In this document: positions 11,393-20,489 of the stretch, piece by piece
Layout of the letters: each line of letters begins with the position of its first letter
Numbering within the stretch: position 1 is the first letter of the stretch
Assembly: GCA_902651635.1 (NCBI GenBank)
Contig: CACRSC010000012.1
Location: forward strand, 809,394-873,393
Direction: 5' to 3'
Source of the DNA: Mastigamoeba balamuthi
Lineage: Eukaryota > Evosea > Mastigamoebida > Mastigamoebidae
DNA length: 64,000 nt
Notes under the pieces: model-generated
What the model was told of the DNA's origin: nothing
Database searches by the model: none
What the model saw: the letters and a program-made list of their open reading frames with translations, nothing else
Position numbers and translations under genes: made by a program

Positions 11393-12099
11393 GCAGGCCG
11401 CGCTGCTGCTCGGATGCTCGGTGTGTTCGTTCAGTGTACCCCGAGGGTAGGAAAAGAAAACCCCGTCTGGAGTGGCGGCTGAGTCTGCGTTGCTTTCAAC
11501 CGTGTTGGGCGCGCACTTGGTCTGCCTCTACAGGCAAAATACATCAAATTGTTTCTGCACCACTGCTGTGTTTCTCCTGTACTGTTAAGATGAACCCGCC
11601 GGAGCTTTCAGCTGCATCAGCTTTCAGATCATAACGCCGCTCCGGTCCCAGATTCAGTACGTCGCAGGGTCCTCAGAGCGGGAGCTTTTGCGGGGAGCTT
11701 TTTCTCAGTGGCCTGCGATCGCTAATAAGATCGCAGAAAGTGATGCGTTTCTTTCCGGTGAAAGCGGCGCAGGGCGGGAGGCACACTGGGCGGGCGCCCC
11801 GGGTGCCAGCGACTCCGACGCGGCCGGCCGCGGGGAAAGTCGCCCAGGATCGTCGCGAGAGCGGGGATTTCCCCCGGGGTCCTTCACTAACTGGTGAGCC
11901 CCAACCATGATCTTCCTGGCAACAGTGTACTCAGCTCACACCGCATGGCTCAGTCGCATGCCAGTTATCGGAGAACTATAACGGGGAGCCACAGGCACAG
12001 GATTCAGTACTGTGTACAGCCCGGATAATTCGGCACCGCGGGAAAATCCAGCAATACGATTGATCTTTCCCTCCATTTTTCACACTGAGAGCTTCAAGA
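11393..12099. other. Intergenic between actin and the BTB gene
   Basis: About 700 bp with no supportable gene. A 7-bp inverted repeat (TGCGATC/GATCGCA) lies near 11714-11736, and repeats of the word AGCTTT occur upstream of it. I see nothing else. Confidence 0.4.
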
Positions 12100-13511
12100 A
12101 TGGAGAGCACGTTCGTTTTGCACCCGGAGGCTCGCAACGACATCAGCGAGTTCTTCGACTCCCCGAGTGGGTGGTTCTCCACGTCGGCTCTCCTGACCTC
12201 TGCGCAGACCTGAGCGACATCTCCGTTGTGTTCCCCGACCAGTGCCCCGAGCCGACTCCCGCGCACTCGTTTGTGTTGGCATCCAACAGCCCCGTGTTCA
12301 GGGTCATGCTCTTCGGGAACCTCGCCGAGTCCCACAGCAGTGCGCCGTCCTCCTTTGCGGCCCAATGCCAAGAGCTCCGCCTCCGAAGCAGAGGAGATCC
12401 GCATCACCGAGTCTTCGAGGAGGGGCTTCCTGAACCTCCTGAGGTGCATCTACGGGGTCTCCGATGTCCCGCTGACTGTGGCCGACGGCCTCGAGCTCCT
12501 GCGGCTCCTGCACATGTACGACGTCCGCTCTCCGATCGCCGCAACCGTTTCTCTCCGTGAGACACGCCCACAGAACTCCCGCCACATTAAAGCTCAAATT
12601 CACCGGGTATCACTTGATATGCCGCCGAAGTCTCCGCGCACACCTCCGCGGACAACGTACTCGAGGTCCTGGAGACGGCCGAGTTGCTCGGCGTGCCTGC
12701 GCTGCTCGAGGCGTGCGCCCACGTAGTCGAGACTGACGCCTGCCGCGTGCTGGGCTCGGACCGCGTGCTGGCGCTCAAGCCCGCCGCTCTGCAGTCTCTG
12801 CTGTCGCTGCCCACTCTGCGCGCGCCCGAGATGCACGTCCTGCGCGCCGCGCTGCGCTGGGTGTGCTCGCGCCCGCCGTCGGAGCTCGGAGACCAGGCCG
12901 TCGCGGCCGTGCTCGCTCCCGTCTGCCTGTCCCGCATCCCCCACTCCGACCTGGTGGCCGAGCTGCGCAAGGTGCCGCTCGAGGCGGTCAGCGCCCTCGT
13001 GCGCTACGAGCTGCTGTCGTCGCTCTTCGTCCCCCCGCCGACCCCGAGCAGCTCGGAGGGGCAGCAGACCAGCAGGACCATCGACGAGCTCGCCGTGGGC
13101 CACGCGACGTTCGAGTACACGTGGGTGGTCCACTCTCTGATGCGGACGGTGGAGTCGCAGAGCCCCAAGATGTGCGTGGGACCCGAGTCCGCCGGCCCGT
13201 TCTTCACGCTCATGTGCGTGCTCGACCCGCTGCGCAAGATGCTCTCGCTGTCGCTGCGCTTCGAGGTGGGCAAGGTCTGCAAGTCGGTCAAGGCGAGCGT
13301 CCGGGTGGTCCTGCGGCGGCCCGGGAAGCAGGACCAGGCGGCCGTGCGTCGCTGGGCCTTCGAGCAGGAGTTCGGCGAGCCCAACGCTGTCAGGTGGGTG
13401 CGCTCGTTCACGCAGACGCCCGAGAGGTTCCTCGACGCCGACGGCTCGGCACACTTCAGCGTGTCGCTGTCCTTCGCCCCCGCGCCGGCGGACCTGAACC
13501 AGACCATCTGA
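12100..13511 (+). CDS. BTB-BACK protein with C-terminal MATH-like domain
   Basis: Such proteins usually act as substrate adaptors for cullin-3 ubiquitin ligases. There are four exons: 12100-12166, 12208-12339, 12392-12556 and 12631-13511, with introns of 41, 52 and 74 nt, giving 414 aa. The BTB domain spans residues about 18-140 (LSDISVVFP, then AHSFVLASNSPVFRVMLFG, then GFLNLLRCIYG). A BACK-like helical region follows (ETAELLGVPALLEACAHVV and MHVLRAALRWVCSRPP). The last 130 residues resemble a MATH/TRAF beta fold (FEYTWVVHSL, RWVRSFTQTPERFLDADG, FSVSLSF), but this is a weaker call. All intron phases agree. The order BTB then BACK then MATH-like is the reverse of animal SPOP. Confidence 0.8.
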
Positions 13512-13657
13512 TGCTCGCCCTTTGACCGCGTTTGCGCACATATTGAAGAACGACACCAGCCTTTTGATTAAGTCCGTCTATTCGAGATGCCCTTGGTGCT
13601 TCCCAGCTGTGCAAGCGGTCTGTTTGGAGCTCCTGGAGCTCTGTGTGACAGGGGAAG

Positions 13658-14828
13658 TTAGATCATACCCGCAGCTAATTCGCAGAGCTGCGTGAAGTCC
13701 ATGGTGATGCGGTCTGCATTGCCTGTTGGCCGGTTGTCAGCACCGCAGGCGGGCAAGGGCGAAGGTGATACCAGTGTTGCGGAGCTGGAAGAGAGTATTG
13801 ACCACAGCAATGTGCGTCGCGAGCCTCAGGTAGTCGTCGAAGTCGAGCACAGGCCGCTGCTGCTTCATGTCCGCCATCTGCAGGGCAGCGACTGTCCTGC
13901 GCACAGCCTCGGCCCTGCGCAGCCACTGTCAGCGCCATCTCTTCCTCCCCCCATCCAGGACTCAAACTCACGAGGCCGAAAACCCGCTCCTTTGCAGCGC
14001 CATCACGGCGGCCTCGACGGAGATCTGGCCCGTGCGTCCTATTGAGGGGATGCCGCGTGAGCAGACAGCGACCCCGAGGGGATGCGAGCTGAGGCGCACC
14101 GGAATCCGCGACCACGAAGGCCTCGTTGATCTCGCGGACGAACTTGTGCATGTACTTGAACTCGTTGAACTCGATGGCGCCCGACGAGTCCTGGTCGAAC
14201 ACGCGGTGCACGCGGGCCACTGTCCGCTCGGGCAGCATGCGGCCCACGAAGCTGAGCCTCGAGAGCTCCTCCACGCTGATGACGCCGTTCCTGTCCAGGT
14301 CCACCGAGTCGAACCTGAGAGCTCTCGGTCAGCAGCGCCCCGACCTCTCTGCAAAACGGCCCGCACAGGATGCGCAGCTCCGCGTCGCTCGTCGCGGCCT
14401 GCTGGCGGGAGGCATCATCCCGGGCATTCCCTGCGCTCCCGCGGGCTGCTGGGGCTGCGCGCGCGTGTCAGCAGCCGACCCCAACATCGGAACGCTCTCA
14501 CCCACGCGGGCTGCTGCTGCTGCTGCTGCTGCCCCTGCGGAGCGTAGCCGTAGGGCTGCTGCTGCTGGCCGTAGGGGCCCGGGGCCTGCTGGGGCGGGTA
14601 GCCGTAGGGCTGCTGGGGCTGGCCGTAGGGCCCTGCCATGCCGCCCAGCGGCTGCCCCTGAGGAGGGAGGGGAGGGCCGGGGCGCTGTGCCGCAGCCCCG
14701 GGCGGTGGGCCGTAGGGCGGCGGGTAGCAGGGGCCGGGCTGCTGCTGGGAGTAGCCGTAGGGCTGCTGGGGCGGGTAGCCGTAGGGCTGCCCGGCGCCAG
14801 GACGCTGCTGCGGAGGTTGCCCGTACAT
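13658..14828 (-). CDS. Penta-EF-hand calcium-binding protein (ALG-2/peflin class)
   Basis: There are six exons on the minus strand: 14828-14502, 14401-14367, 14314-14100, 14038-13972, 13896-13772 and 13722-13658, giving 277 aa with all phases consistent. Exon 1 encodes a Gly/Pro/Tyr/Gln-rich tail (repeats of QPYGYPPQQ and a Gln run), like the disordered N-terminus of peflin, ALG-2 and sorcin. The EF-hands follow: FDSVDLDRNGVISVEEL, then FDQDSSGAIEFNEFKYMHKF, then a degenerate loop ADSGRTGQISVEA. The fourth and fifth paired helices end in FQLRNTGNADRITMDFTQL. PEF proteins bind membranes and Pro-rich partners in a Ca-dependent way. Exon 1 and about 370 bp of upstream sequence are tandemly duplicated at 15198-15895. 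An AATATCT element lies 55 bp upstream. Confidence 0.9.
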
Positions 14829-14882
14829 GCCGGAGCGAGCGTGTTTCGGGTACGCGAATAAATGGTGTTCGCTGTTTCGCGA

Positions 14883-14889
14883 AATATCT
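14883..14889. promoter_or_regulatory. AATATCT element upstream of the PEF gene
   Basis: It reads AGATATT on the gene strand, 55 bp before the ATG at 14828. An identical copy lies in the duplicated unit near 15590. It is a member of the recurrent motif family. Confidence 0.35.
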
Positions 14890-15209
14890 GGAGCCTCGGG
14901 AGATCCAAGAATCCCCCAACGGATCGTCATTTCCACAAAATCAATTGTCCGCGCGCCCAACTCGGCAGACCCCGTGCATTGGCCGATGACCAAGCACGCC
15001 AAGCCCGCCCACGCCTGGGAGAGCGCCCCTGACGCCGATTTCTCTCCCTCCGGTCCGCCCCCCCTCCTCTCTCTTCCCCCACACAACACCCGTAGATCCG
15101 CGTATCCCGCCGCCGCAGCCCCCCTTCTCCCCTCGTTCCCCCTCTCTTCCCTCCGCCCCGGGAGTCGTCTTATTGCGTGCACTCGGCAGGGCGCCACCCA
15201 CGCGGGCTG

Positions 15210-15536
15210 CTGCTGCTGCTGCTGCTGCTGCTGCCCCTGCGGAGCGTAGCCGTAGGGCTGCTGCTGCTGGCCGTAGGGGCCCGGGGCCTGCTGGGGCGGG
15301 TAGCCGTAGGGCTGCTGGGGCTGGCCGTAGGGCCCTGCCATGCCGCCCAGCGGCTGCCCCTGAGGAGGGAGGGGAGGGCCGGGGCGCTGTGCCGCAGCCC
15401 CGGGCGGTGGGCCGTAGGGCGGCGGGTAGCAGGGGCCGGGCTGCTGCTGGGAGTAGCCGTAGGGCTGCTGGGGCGGGTAGCCGTAGGGCTGCCCGGCGCC
15501 AGGACGCTGCTGCGGAGGTTGCCCGTACATGCCGGA
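15210..15536 (-). pseudogene. Second copy of PEF exon 1 (orphan or alternative first exon)
   Basis: It is identical in layout to 14828-14502, beginning MYGQPPQQRPGAGQPYGYPP, with a longer Gln run. The sequence after it still begins GTG (GTGGCG instead of GTGAGA), so a donor site may be retained and this copy could in principle splice over unit 1 to exon 2. Without that it has no downstream exons. Confidence 0.55.
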
Positions 15537-15903
15537 GCGAGCGGGTTTAGGGTACGCGAATAAATGGTGTTCGCTGTTTCGCGAAATATCTGGAGCCTCG
15601 GGAGATCCAAGAATCCCCCAACGGATCGTCATTTCCACAAAATCAATTGTCCGCGCGCCCAACTCGGCAGACCCCGTGCATTGGCCGATGACCAAGCACG
15701 CCAAGCCCGCCCACGCCTGGGAGAGCGCCCCTGACGCCGATTTCTCTCCCTCCGGTCCGCCCCCCCTCCTCTCTCTTCCCCCCCACACACAACACCCGTA
15801 GATCCGCGTATCCCGCCGCCGCAGCCCCCCTTCTCCCCTCGTTCCCCCTCTCTTCCCTCCGCCCCGGGAGTCGTCTTATTGCGTGCACTCGGCAGGGCGC
15901 GGA

Positions 15904-18023
15904 ATGGTGGGCCGAACAGAGGAGCCCATCGAGGGCTTTCTCACGGCCGTCTCGCCCAGCTGCCTCGCCCCGGCCGCAGCCCGGCCCGACGCGCCCGACG
16001 CCGACGTCACGGACGCGTTCTTCCGCGGCCGCTCGCTCTTCGCGGTGCCCAACACGGCCCTCGCGTCGCCCGCGGCCGACGCCTCGGTCCTGCGCCTCGC
16101 CCGCTCGGTCCTCTGCGCCGTCCGCAAGCTGCCGCCGTTCCTCGTGCGGTTATTTTCCCCCCTCCCCTCGCCCGCCTTCTTTCGCCCCACCCGTTTCTGT
16201 TAGCTCTGCACCCGCCGCTCTCCGCCTTCCGCGGTGGCGTGCCTGTCGCAGCCGAGCGGCGGGCCGTCTGGGCATGCCGCCCGCTGTCGGTTGGAGGGCA
16301 GCCAGACTGGCGCGGCGGTGGCCCAGCGGCGGAGAGGAGAGGGGCGCAAAAATATCTAAAGNGCGGCGGAGAGAGAGGGGCGCAAAAATATCTAAAGGGA
16401 GGCGGGGGGCTGTGTGTGCGCGCAGGGGACGGCGTACAAGGTCAGCGGGCAGGCGCTGGACACGGCGGAGATGTTCTGCGTGGGCCGCAGGCTGTGCGTG
16501 GGGGCGTTCTGGAGCGCGCTGAGCGACGCCGAGGCCGCGGAGGTGGCGTTCGCGGGGTGCCCTGAGCGCAGCGCGCTGCTGGAGCTGCGGTCGGTCGAGG
16601 CGCGCTCGGGGTCGGCGCCGCACGAGGTGGTCTTCGAGCCCAACACGGAGCTCGAGGTCGTGCGCCTGAGCCACGCGCGCGGGGGCCGGTTCAGGGTGAC
16701 GCTGGTCCAGCGGCCGTTCACGCTGCGGCTCGACGTGGGCTCGATGGGCGCGCTGGTGCCCGACCCGGACGTGCCCGCAGAGTCCAAGCGGCTCTTCCGC
16801 GAGGCCGTGCAGTGCGTCGACGACGCAGACTTTGACGGCGCGGTGGCGAGGCTCGTGAGCGCGCTGGCGCTCGAGGGCGAGGACGTGCTGTCGCTGCTGC
16901 TGCTGAGGTCGCTGCGCCAGTGGCGGCCCGGGGCGTGCAGGTCCGCGCTCAGCCCACAGCACAGCGTCTACTCGCTCATCTGGCGCGCAAAGGCCGCGAG
17001 GGGCGCGATGCTGTACGTGGCCGACAAGGCTGTGTTCCGGGTCGCCCAGGCTGCCAAGGACGGCCACTCGGACGCCGTCGCAGCGCTCTGCCACTCGTCG
17101 CCGACGATGATGTACGTCTGCGGCCTGCACATGTACTTCATGCGCGCCGAGAGGCTCGCCAGCGTCCCGCTGCTCAAGCTGGCCAGCAAGCGCAAGTACG
17201 CCGCCGCCCAGTGCAGCCTGGGCTACTGCTACGACAAGGGGGACGGCGTCCAGGTGCGCCCCGCCACCCCCTCCCGTCGCGCGTCGCTGCTCTGCTCACG
17301 CGGCGCCGTCTCGCAGCACAACTCGTCCAAGGCGGTGAAGCTCTACCGCAGGGCCTCGAAGCAGGGGCACGCGCTCGCCACGACGAACCTCGGGGCGTGC
17401 TACGGCACAGCCGAGGGCGTCCAGCGGTACGCGGGCCCGCTCCGGCGCCATCGCACCGCCGACTGATCTCCAGCGCGCTGCGCAGAGACCCCGTGGAGGC
17501 GCTGCGCCTGCACACGATCGCCGCCGAGGCCGGGCTGCCGCTGGGGCAGTTCAACCTCGCGCTCTGCCTGCTCAACACGACGGGGAACCTCGGGACGCAG
17601 CGCGACCCGGACCGCGCGCGCAAGCTGATGCGCCTCGCCGCGGAGGAGGGGCACACGGGCGCGCTGTCGAGCCTGGCGTCGGAGCTGCTGAGGGAGGACC
17701 CCTGCGAGGCCGTGCGGCTGTACCGCCGCGCTGCGGACCTCGGAAACCCGACGGCGCTGTGCAACCTGGGGCTCTGCTACGACCACGGGACGGGCGTCGA
17801 GCACAGCAAGGCCGAGGCGGCGGCGCTGTACTCGCAGGCGGTGGCGCACGGCAGCAAGGTGGCGCACTTCAACCTCGGGATGTGCCTGGCGCTCGGGGAG
17901 GGCACAGACCAGGACGTGCGGGAGGCGTCGAGGCTGTTCATGATCGCTCTGCAGCGCGGAGATAAGCACTCCGCCAAGGCCATGGCCACCCTGGTCGCCA
18001 AGGACCTCAAGAATGCTCATTGA
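15904..18023 (+). CDS. Sel1-like repeat protein
   Basis: There are four exons: 15904-16143, 16426-17253, 17317-17426 and 17486-18023, giving 571 aa with all phases consistent. The C-terminal half is a row of Sel1/TPR-like repeats: AAQCSLGYCYDKGDGVQ, ATTNLGACYGTAEGVQRDP, GQFNLALCLLNTTGN, ALCNLGLCYDHGTGV and AHFNLGMCLALGEG. These form an alpha-solenoid that scaffolds protein complexes, as in SEL1L/Hrd3 and many signalling adaptors. The N-terminal 300 residues are not recognised; a Cys-rich MYND-type finger was considered but the spacing does not fit. There is no signal peptide, so it is unlikely to be an ER-lumenal Hrd3. Intron 1 (16144-16425) contains a single N flanked by a near-identical repeat. 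Confidence 0.85.
16325..16397. repeat. Near-identical direct repeats of about 35 bp flanking a single N
   Basis: A copy at 16325-16361 and a copy at 16363-16397, both ending in AAAAATATCTAAAG, flank one N at 16362. Together with the exact case at 40753-40899, this suggests contig ends that overlap but were joined with an N. Confidence 0.7.
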
Positions 18024-18150
18024 GTACACACGGTATTCCCCAATCCGAAATACGCAACTGCCAATCTGTGATAGTCAGCCCAATTCAGTCTCGGCAAATT
18101 GCGTCCCCATCAGCTTGGTTCTCTCACAACCTTCGACAGAAAGTAAAAAG

Positions 18151-18233
18151 TCCGAGCAGGCGGATTTGAACCACCGACCTAAGGATTTCTATACTGCTAC
18201 AGTCCTCCGCTCTACCAACTGAGCTATGCTCGG
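18151..18233 (-). tRNA. tRNA-Tyr (anticodon GTA) with a 10-nt intron
   Basis: On the minus strand the acceptor is CCGAGCA/TGCTCGG with discriminator A. The D arm is AGCTCAGTTGGTAGAGC and the T arm is GGTGGTTCAAATCCGCC. The anticodon arm reads GGACTGTAG, then about ten extra bases (18187-18196), then ATCCTT. That is a short intron at the canonical position one base 3' of the anticodon, as is typical for nuclear tRNA-Tyr. The T arm carries TTCAAAT. Confidence 0.95.
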
Positions 18234-18297
18234 TACTAACAATAGTTGAGCTTCCACTCTGGTCGGTCAAGGCGAGATCACAAGAAGAAGATCGACC

Positions 18298-18304
18298 GAT
18301 ATTT
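18298..18304. promoter_or_regulatory. GATATTT element upstream of the CTL gene
   Basis: It lies 42 bp before the ATG at 18346. It is a member of the recurrent motif family. Confidence 0.35.
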
Positions 18305-18345
18305 GTCCATTCTGAATCTGTTGCATTTGAGCCAATTCTCGTCCC

Positions 18346-20315
18346 ATGTACTCGCGCTACGACGAAGGAGTGACGCAGCCCCTCACCCGGGGCGAATCCC
18401 ACCTCCCCGAAGGCTACGGCGGCGGCCTCGCCGTGCGCCGCACGTGCAACGACGTGCTGTTCGCCGCGCTGCTGGCGCTCGTCCTCGCGGCCATGGTCGT
18501 CTTCAGCGCGTACGGCTTCGCCAGGGGCGACCCCTCGTCGCTCGTGCCCATCGGCCAGCTGCCCCCCGAGGTCGTCTCGGCCGCCGAGGCCACGACCAAC
18601 GCCAAGGTCTGCGTTTGGTTGTTTCCCCATTATTCCCCGCAATTGACGTGGCGCCGAAACCACGTCACCGCGCACACAGCCAATCCCCCTGGTTTCCCCC
18701 TGGAATCTATCGCGGATTCCCGATTTCTCGGGGTGGTTGGGAATCTGGCCGGTGGTTCTGATTTTGGTGGTGCCGCAGATTCGCGCGTGGATGACCGAGA
18801 ACATCGCGGAGCTCAAGGGGCAGCTGAAGATCGTGGGGGGCACCGTCGTCGGGGCCGTCCTGCTGGGCTTCGCGTGGGTCCAGCTCATGAAGTGGTTCAC
18901 CAAGCCCTTTGTCTAGTGCGGGCCTCTCGCCCCCCCGCGCTCTCCTGGGGGACCGAACCCCCGCTGACGGGCCCTGCAGTGCCATCCTGCTGGGGTCGAT
19001 CGCTGCCGTGGGCGGGCTCGGGGGGTACCTGCTGGCCGAGGCCTACCACGGCCACACGGACAGGTTCTTCCCGAGCCAGAACACCGCGTGGCAGGCCGTC
19101 TTTGGCGGCGCCCTCGTGGTCCTCGCGCTCGTGCTGCTGCTGGGCTTCGTGGCGGTGCGCGCGAAGCTGAGCCTGACGTGCGCGCTGATCAAGGAGGCGT
19201 GCTCGGGGGTCAACAGCACGCCGTCGCTGCTGCCGGCCACGGCGCTCGTGCTGGCCGCGTTCGTGGGGTTCACGGCGTGGTGGATCGCGTCGGTCATCTA
19301 CATCTACAGCATACCGTCGGAGAGGATACCCGTGGCCGTCGGCGAGGGCAGCACAGAGGTCGTCCTCTACGAGACGTCCATCACCAACTGCGTCTTCCTG
19401 ATGGTCTTTGGGTACTTCTGGGTCAGCAACCTGTGCAGCGGCATCCTCCAGGTCACCATCGCCGGCTCCATCGCGCACTGGTACTTTAACCAGAAGCGCC
19501 AGACCGCCGGCAGCGGCACCTGGGTCACCCTCATCCGCGCCGTCACCCTCTCGCTCGGCTCGATCGTGCGCCCCTCCGCCGCCGCCGCCGCCGGCCCCCA
19601 CATACTCAGCGGCGACCGCAGGCACTGGGGAGCCTCATTGTGAGCATCGTGGACTTTATCAACTACCTCCTCGAGCGCACCAAGAGGGCCAACCCGCACA
19701 ACAGGCTGCTCGCCTGCGTCATCTGGGCGGTGCAGTGCTGCCTGGGCTGCATCCGCGGCCTCCTCAAGGCCATCAACCGCTTTGCCTACATCTACATCGG
19801 TGCGAGCGCCCCTCGCACGTCCCCCTGCGGGCTCTGACGACGCGCTCGTCCCAACGCAGCGATACACGGGTACTCGTTCTGCAAGTCGGCCCGCGAGTGC
19901 TACTCGCTGGTCTCGCGCAACCTGTTCACGGCGGTGCTGCTCGACACGGTCACGGACTACGTTGTGTGGGTAGCCAAGCTGCTCGCCACGGCCGCCTGCG
20001 CCCTCGTGGCCGCGGTGGCCACGCACCACGCGTACGGCGCCGTCAGCTTCGCCACCGTCGGCGTCGTGACGATTGTCTCGTACGCGGTCCTCACGCTGTT
20101 CAGCCACATCATCGGGACCGCCACGGACACGGTGTTTGTCTGCTACCTCGAAGGTTTGATTCCTCTCTTTCCCACCAACCCGAGCGAGGTCGTCTCACCG
20201 GCTCTCCCAATGGTTAGATATGGAGCTGAACAAGAGCGGCGGCATGAGCGCGTCTGCCGAGCTCCACGAGCTGCTGCAGTCCAGGGCCCGCACTCTGAAC
20301 CCCCCTTCCAACTGA
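18346..20315 (+). CDS. Choline transporter-like protein (CTL/SLC44/Pns1 family)
   Basis: There are six exons: 18346-18606, 18779-18915, 18980-19565, 19622-19799, 19860-20153 and 20218-20315, giving 517 aa with phases consistent. The protein has a cytosolic N-terminus, a first transmembrane helix near residues 45-63, a loop, and then about nine further hydrophobic segments. Family hallmarks include TNCVFLMVFGYFWVSNLCSG with the following QVTIAGSIAHWYFNQ, and the downstream IVDFINYLLERTKRANPHNR, YIYIAIHGYSFCKSARE and LIVS-type membrane repeats. CTL proteins move choline or related cations across plasma or organelle membranes. The short C-terminus (ELHELLQSRARTLNPPSN) is cytosolic. The family assignment is firm; the substrate is inferred from family only. 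Confidence 0.88.
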
Positions 20316-20489
20316 GGCAGCTGTCGCCAGAATACAAAAATGACCCCGCAGTGGTTCTGCCACGCCCCTGTCGGCCAAGATGCGATGACGGGGGCGAAGC
20401 ACAATACAGCTCGCATAAACTAGGCAGACCGGCAGCAGGCTTGCGTGGGCTAACGAACGAGCACGAATTTAGTATGCTGAGTTTTTGTC

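Larger units (their letters stand above)
14501..15895. repeat. Tandem duplication of PEF exon 1 plus upstream region (about 695 bp unit)
   Basis: Unit 1 (14501-15194) and unit 2 (15198-15895) are almost identical. Unit 2 has two extra CAG codons in the poly-Gln run and only a few other differences. Each unit holds the full exon 1 frame, the AATATCT element and the CT-rich upstream stretch. Beyond the exon, unit 2 has no exons 2-6 of its own. The near identity suggests either a very recent duplication or an assembly duplication at this repeat-rich site. Confidence 0.85.

Noticed and set aside
12242-12433. Small alternative frames inside the BTB gene
   Set aside because: They are explained by two short introns; the spliced frame gives continuous BTB and BACK domains.
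14415-15788. A 457-aa minus-strand frame containing two copies of the Pro/Gln-rich tail
   Set aside because: It arises by reading through the tandem duplication and its CT-rich intergenic stretch. Real splicing to the EF-hand exons uses only one exon 1.
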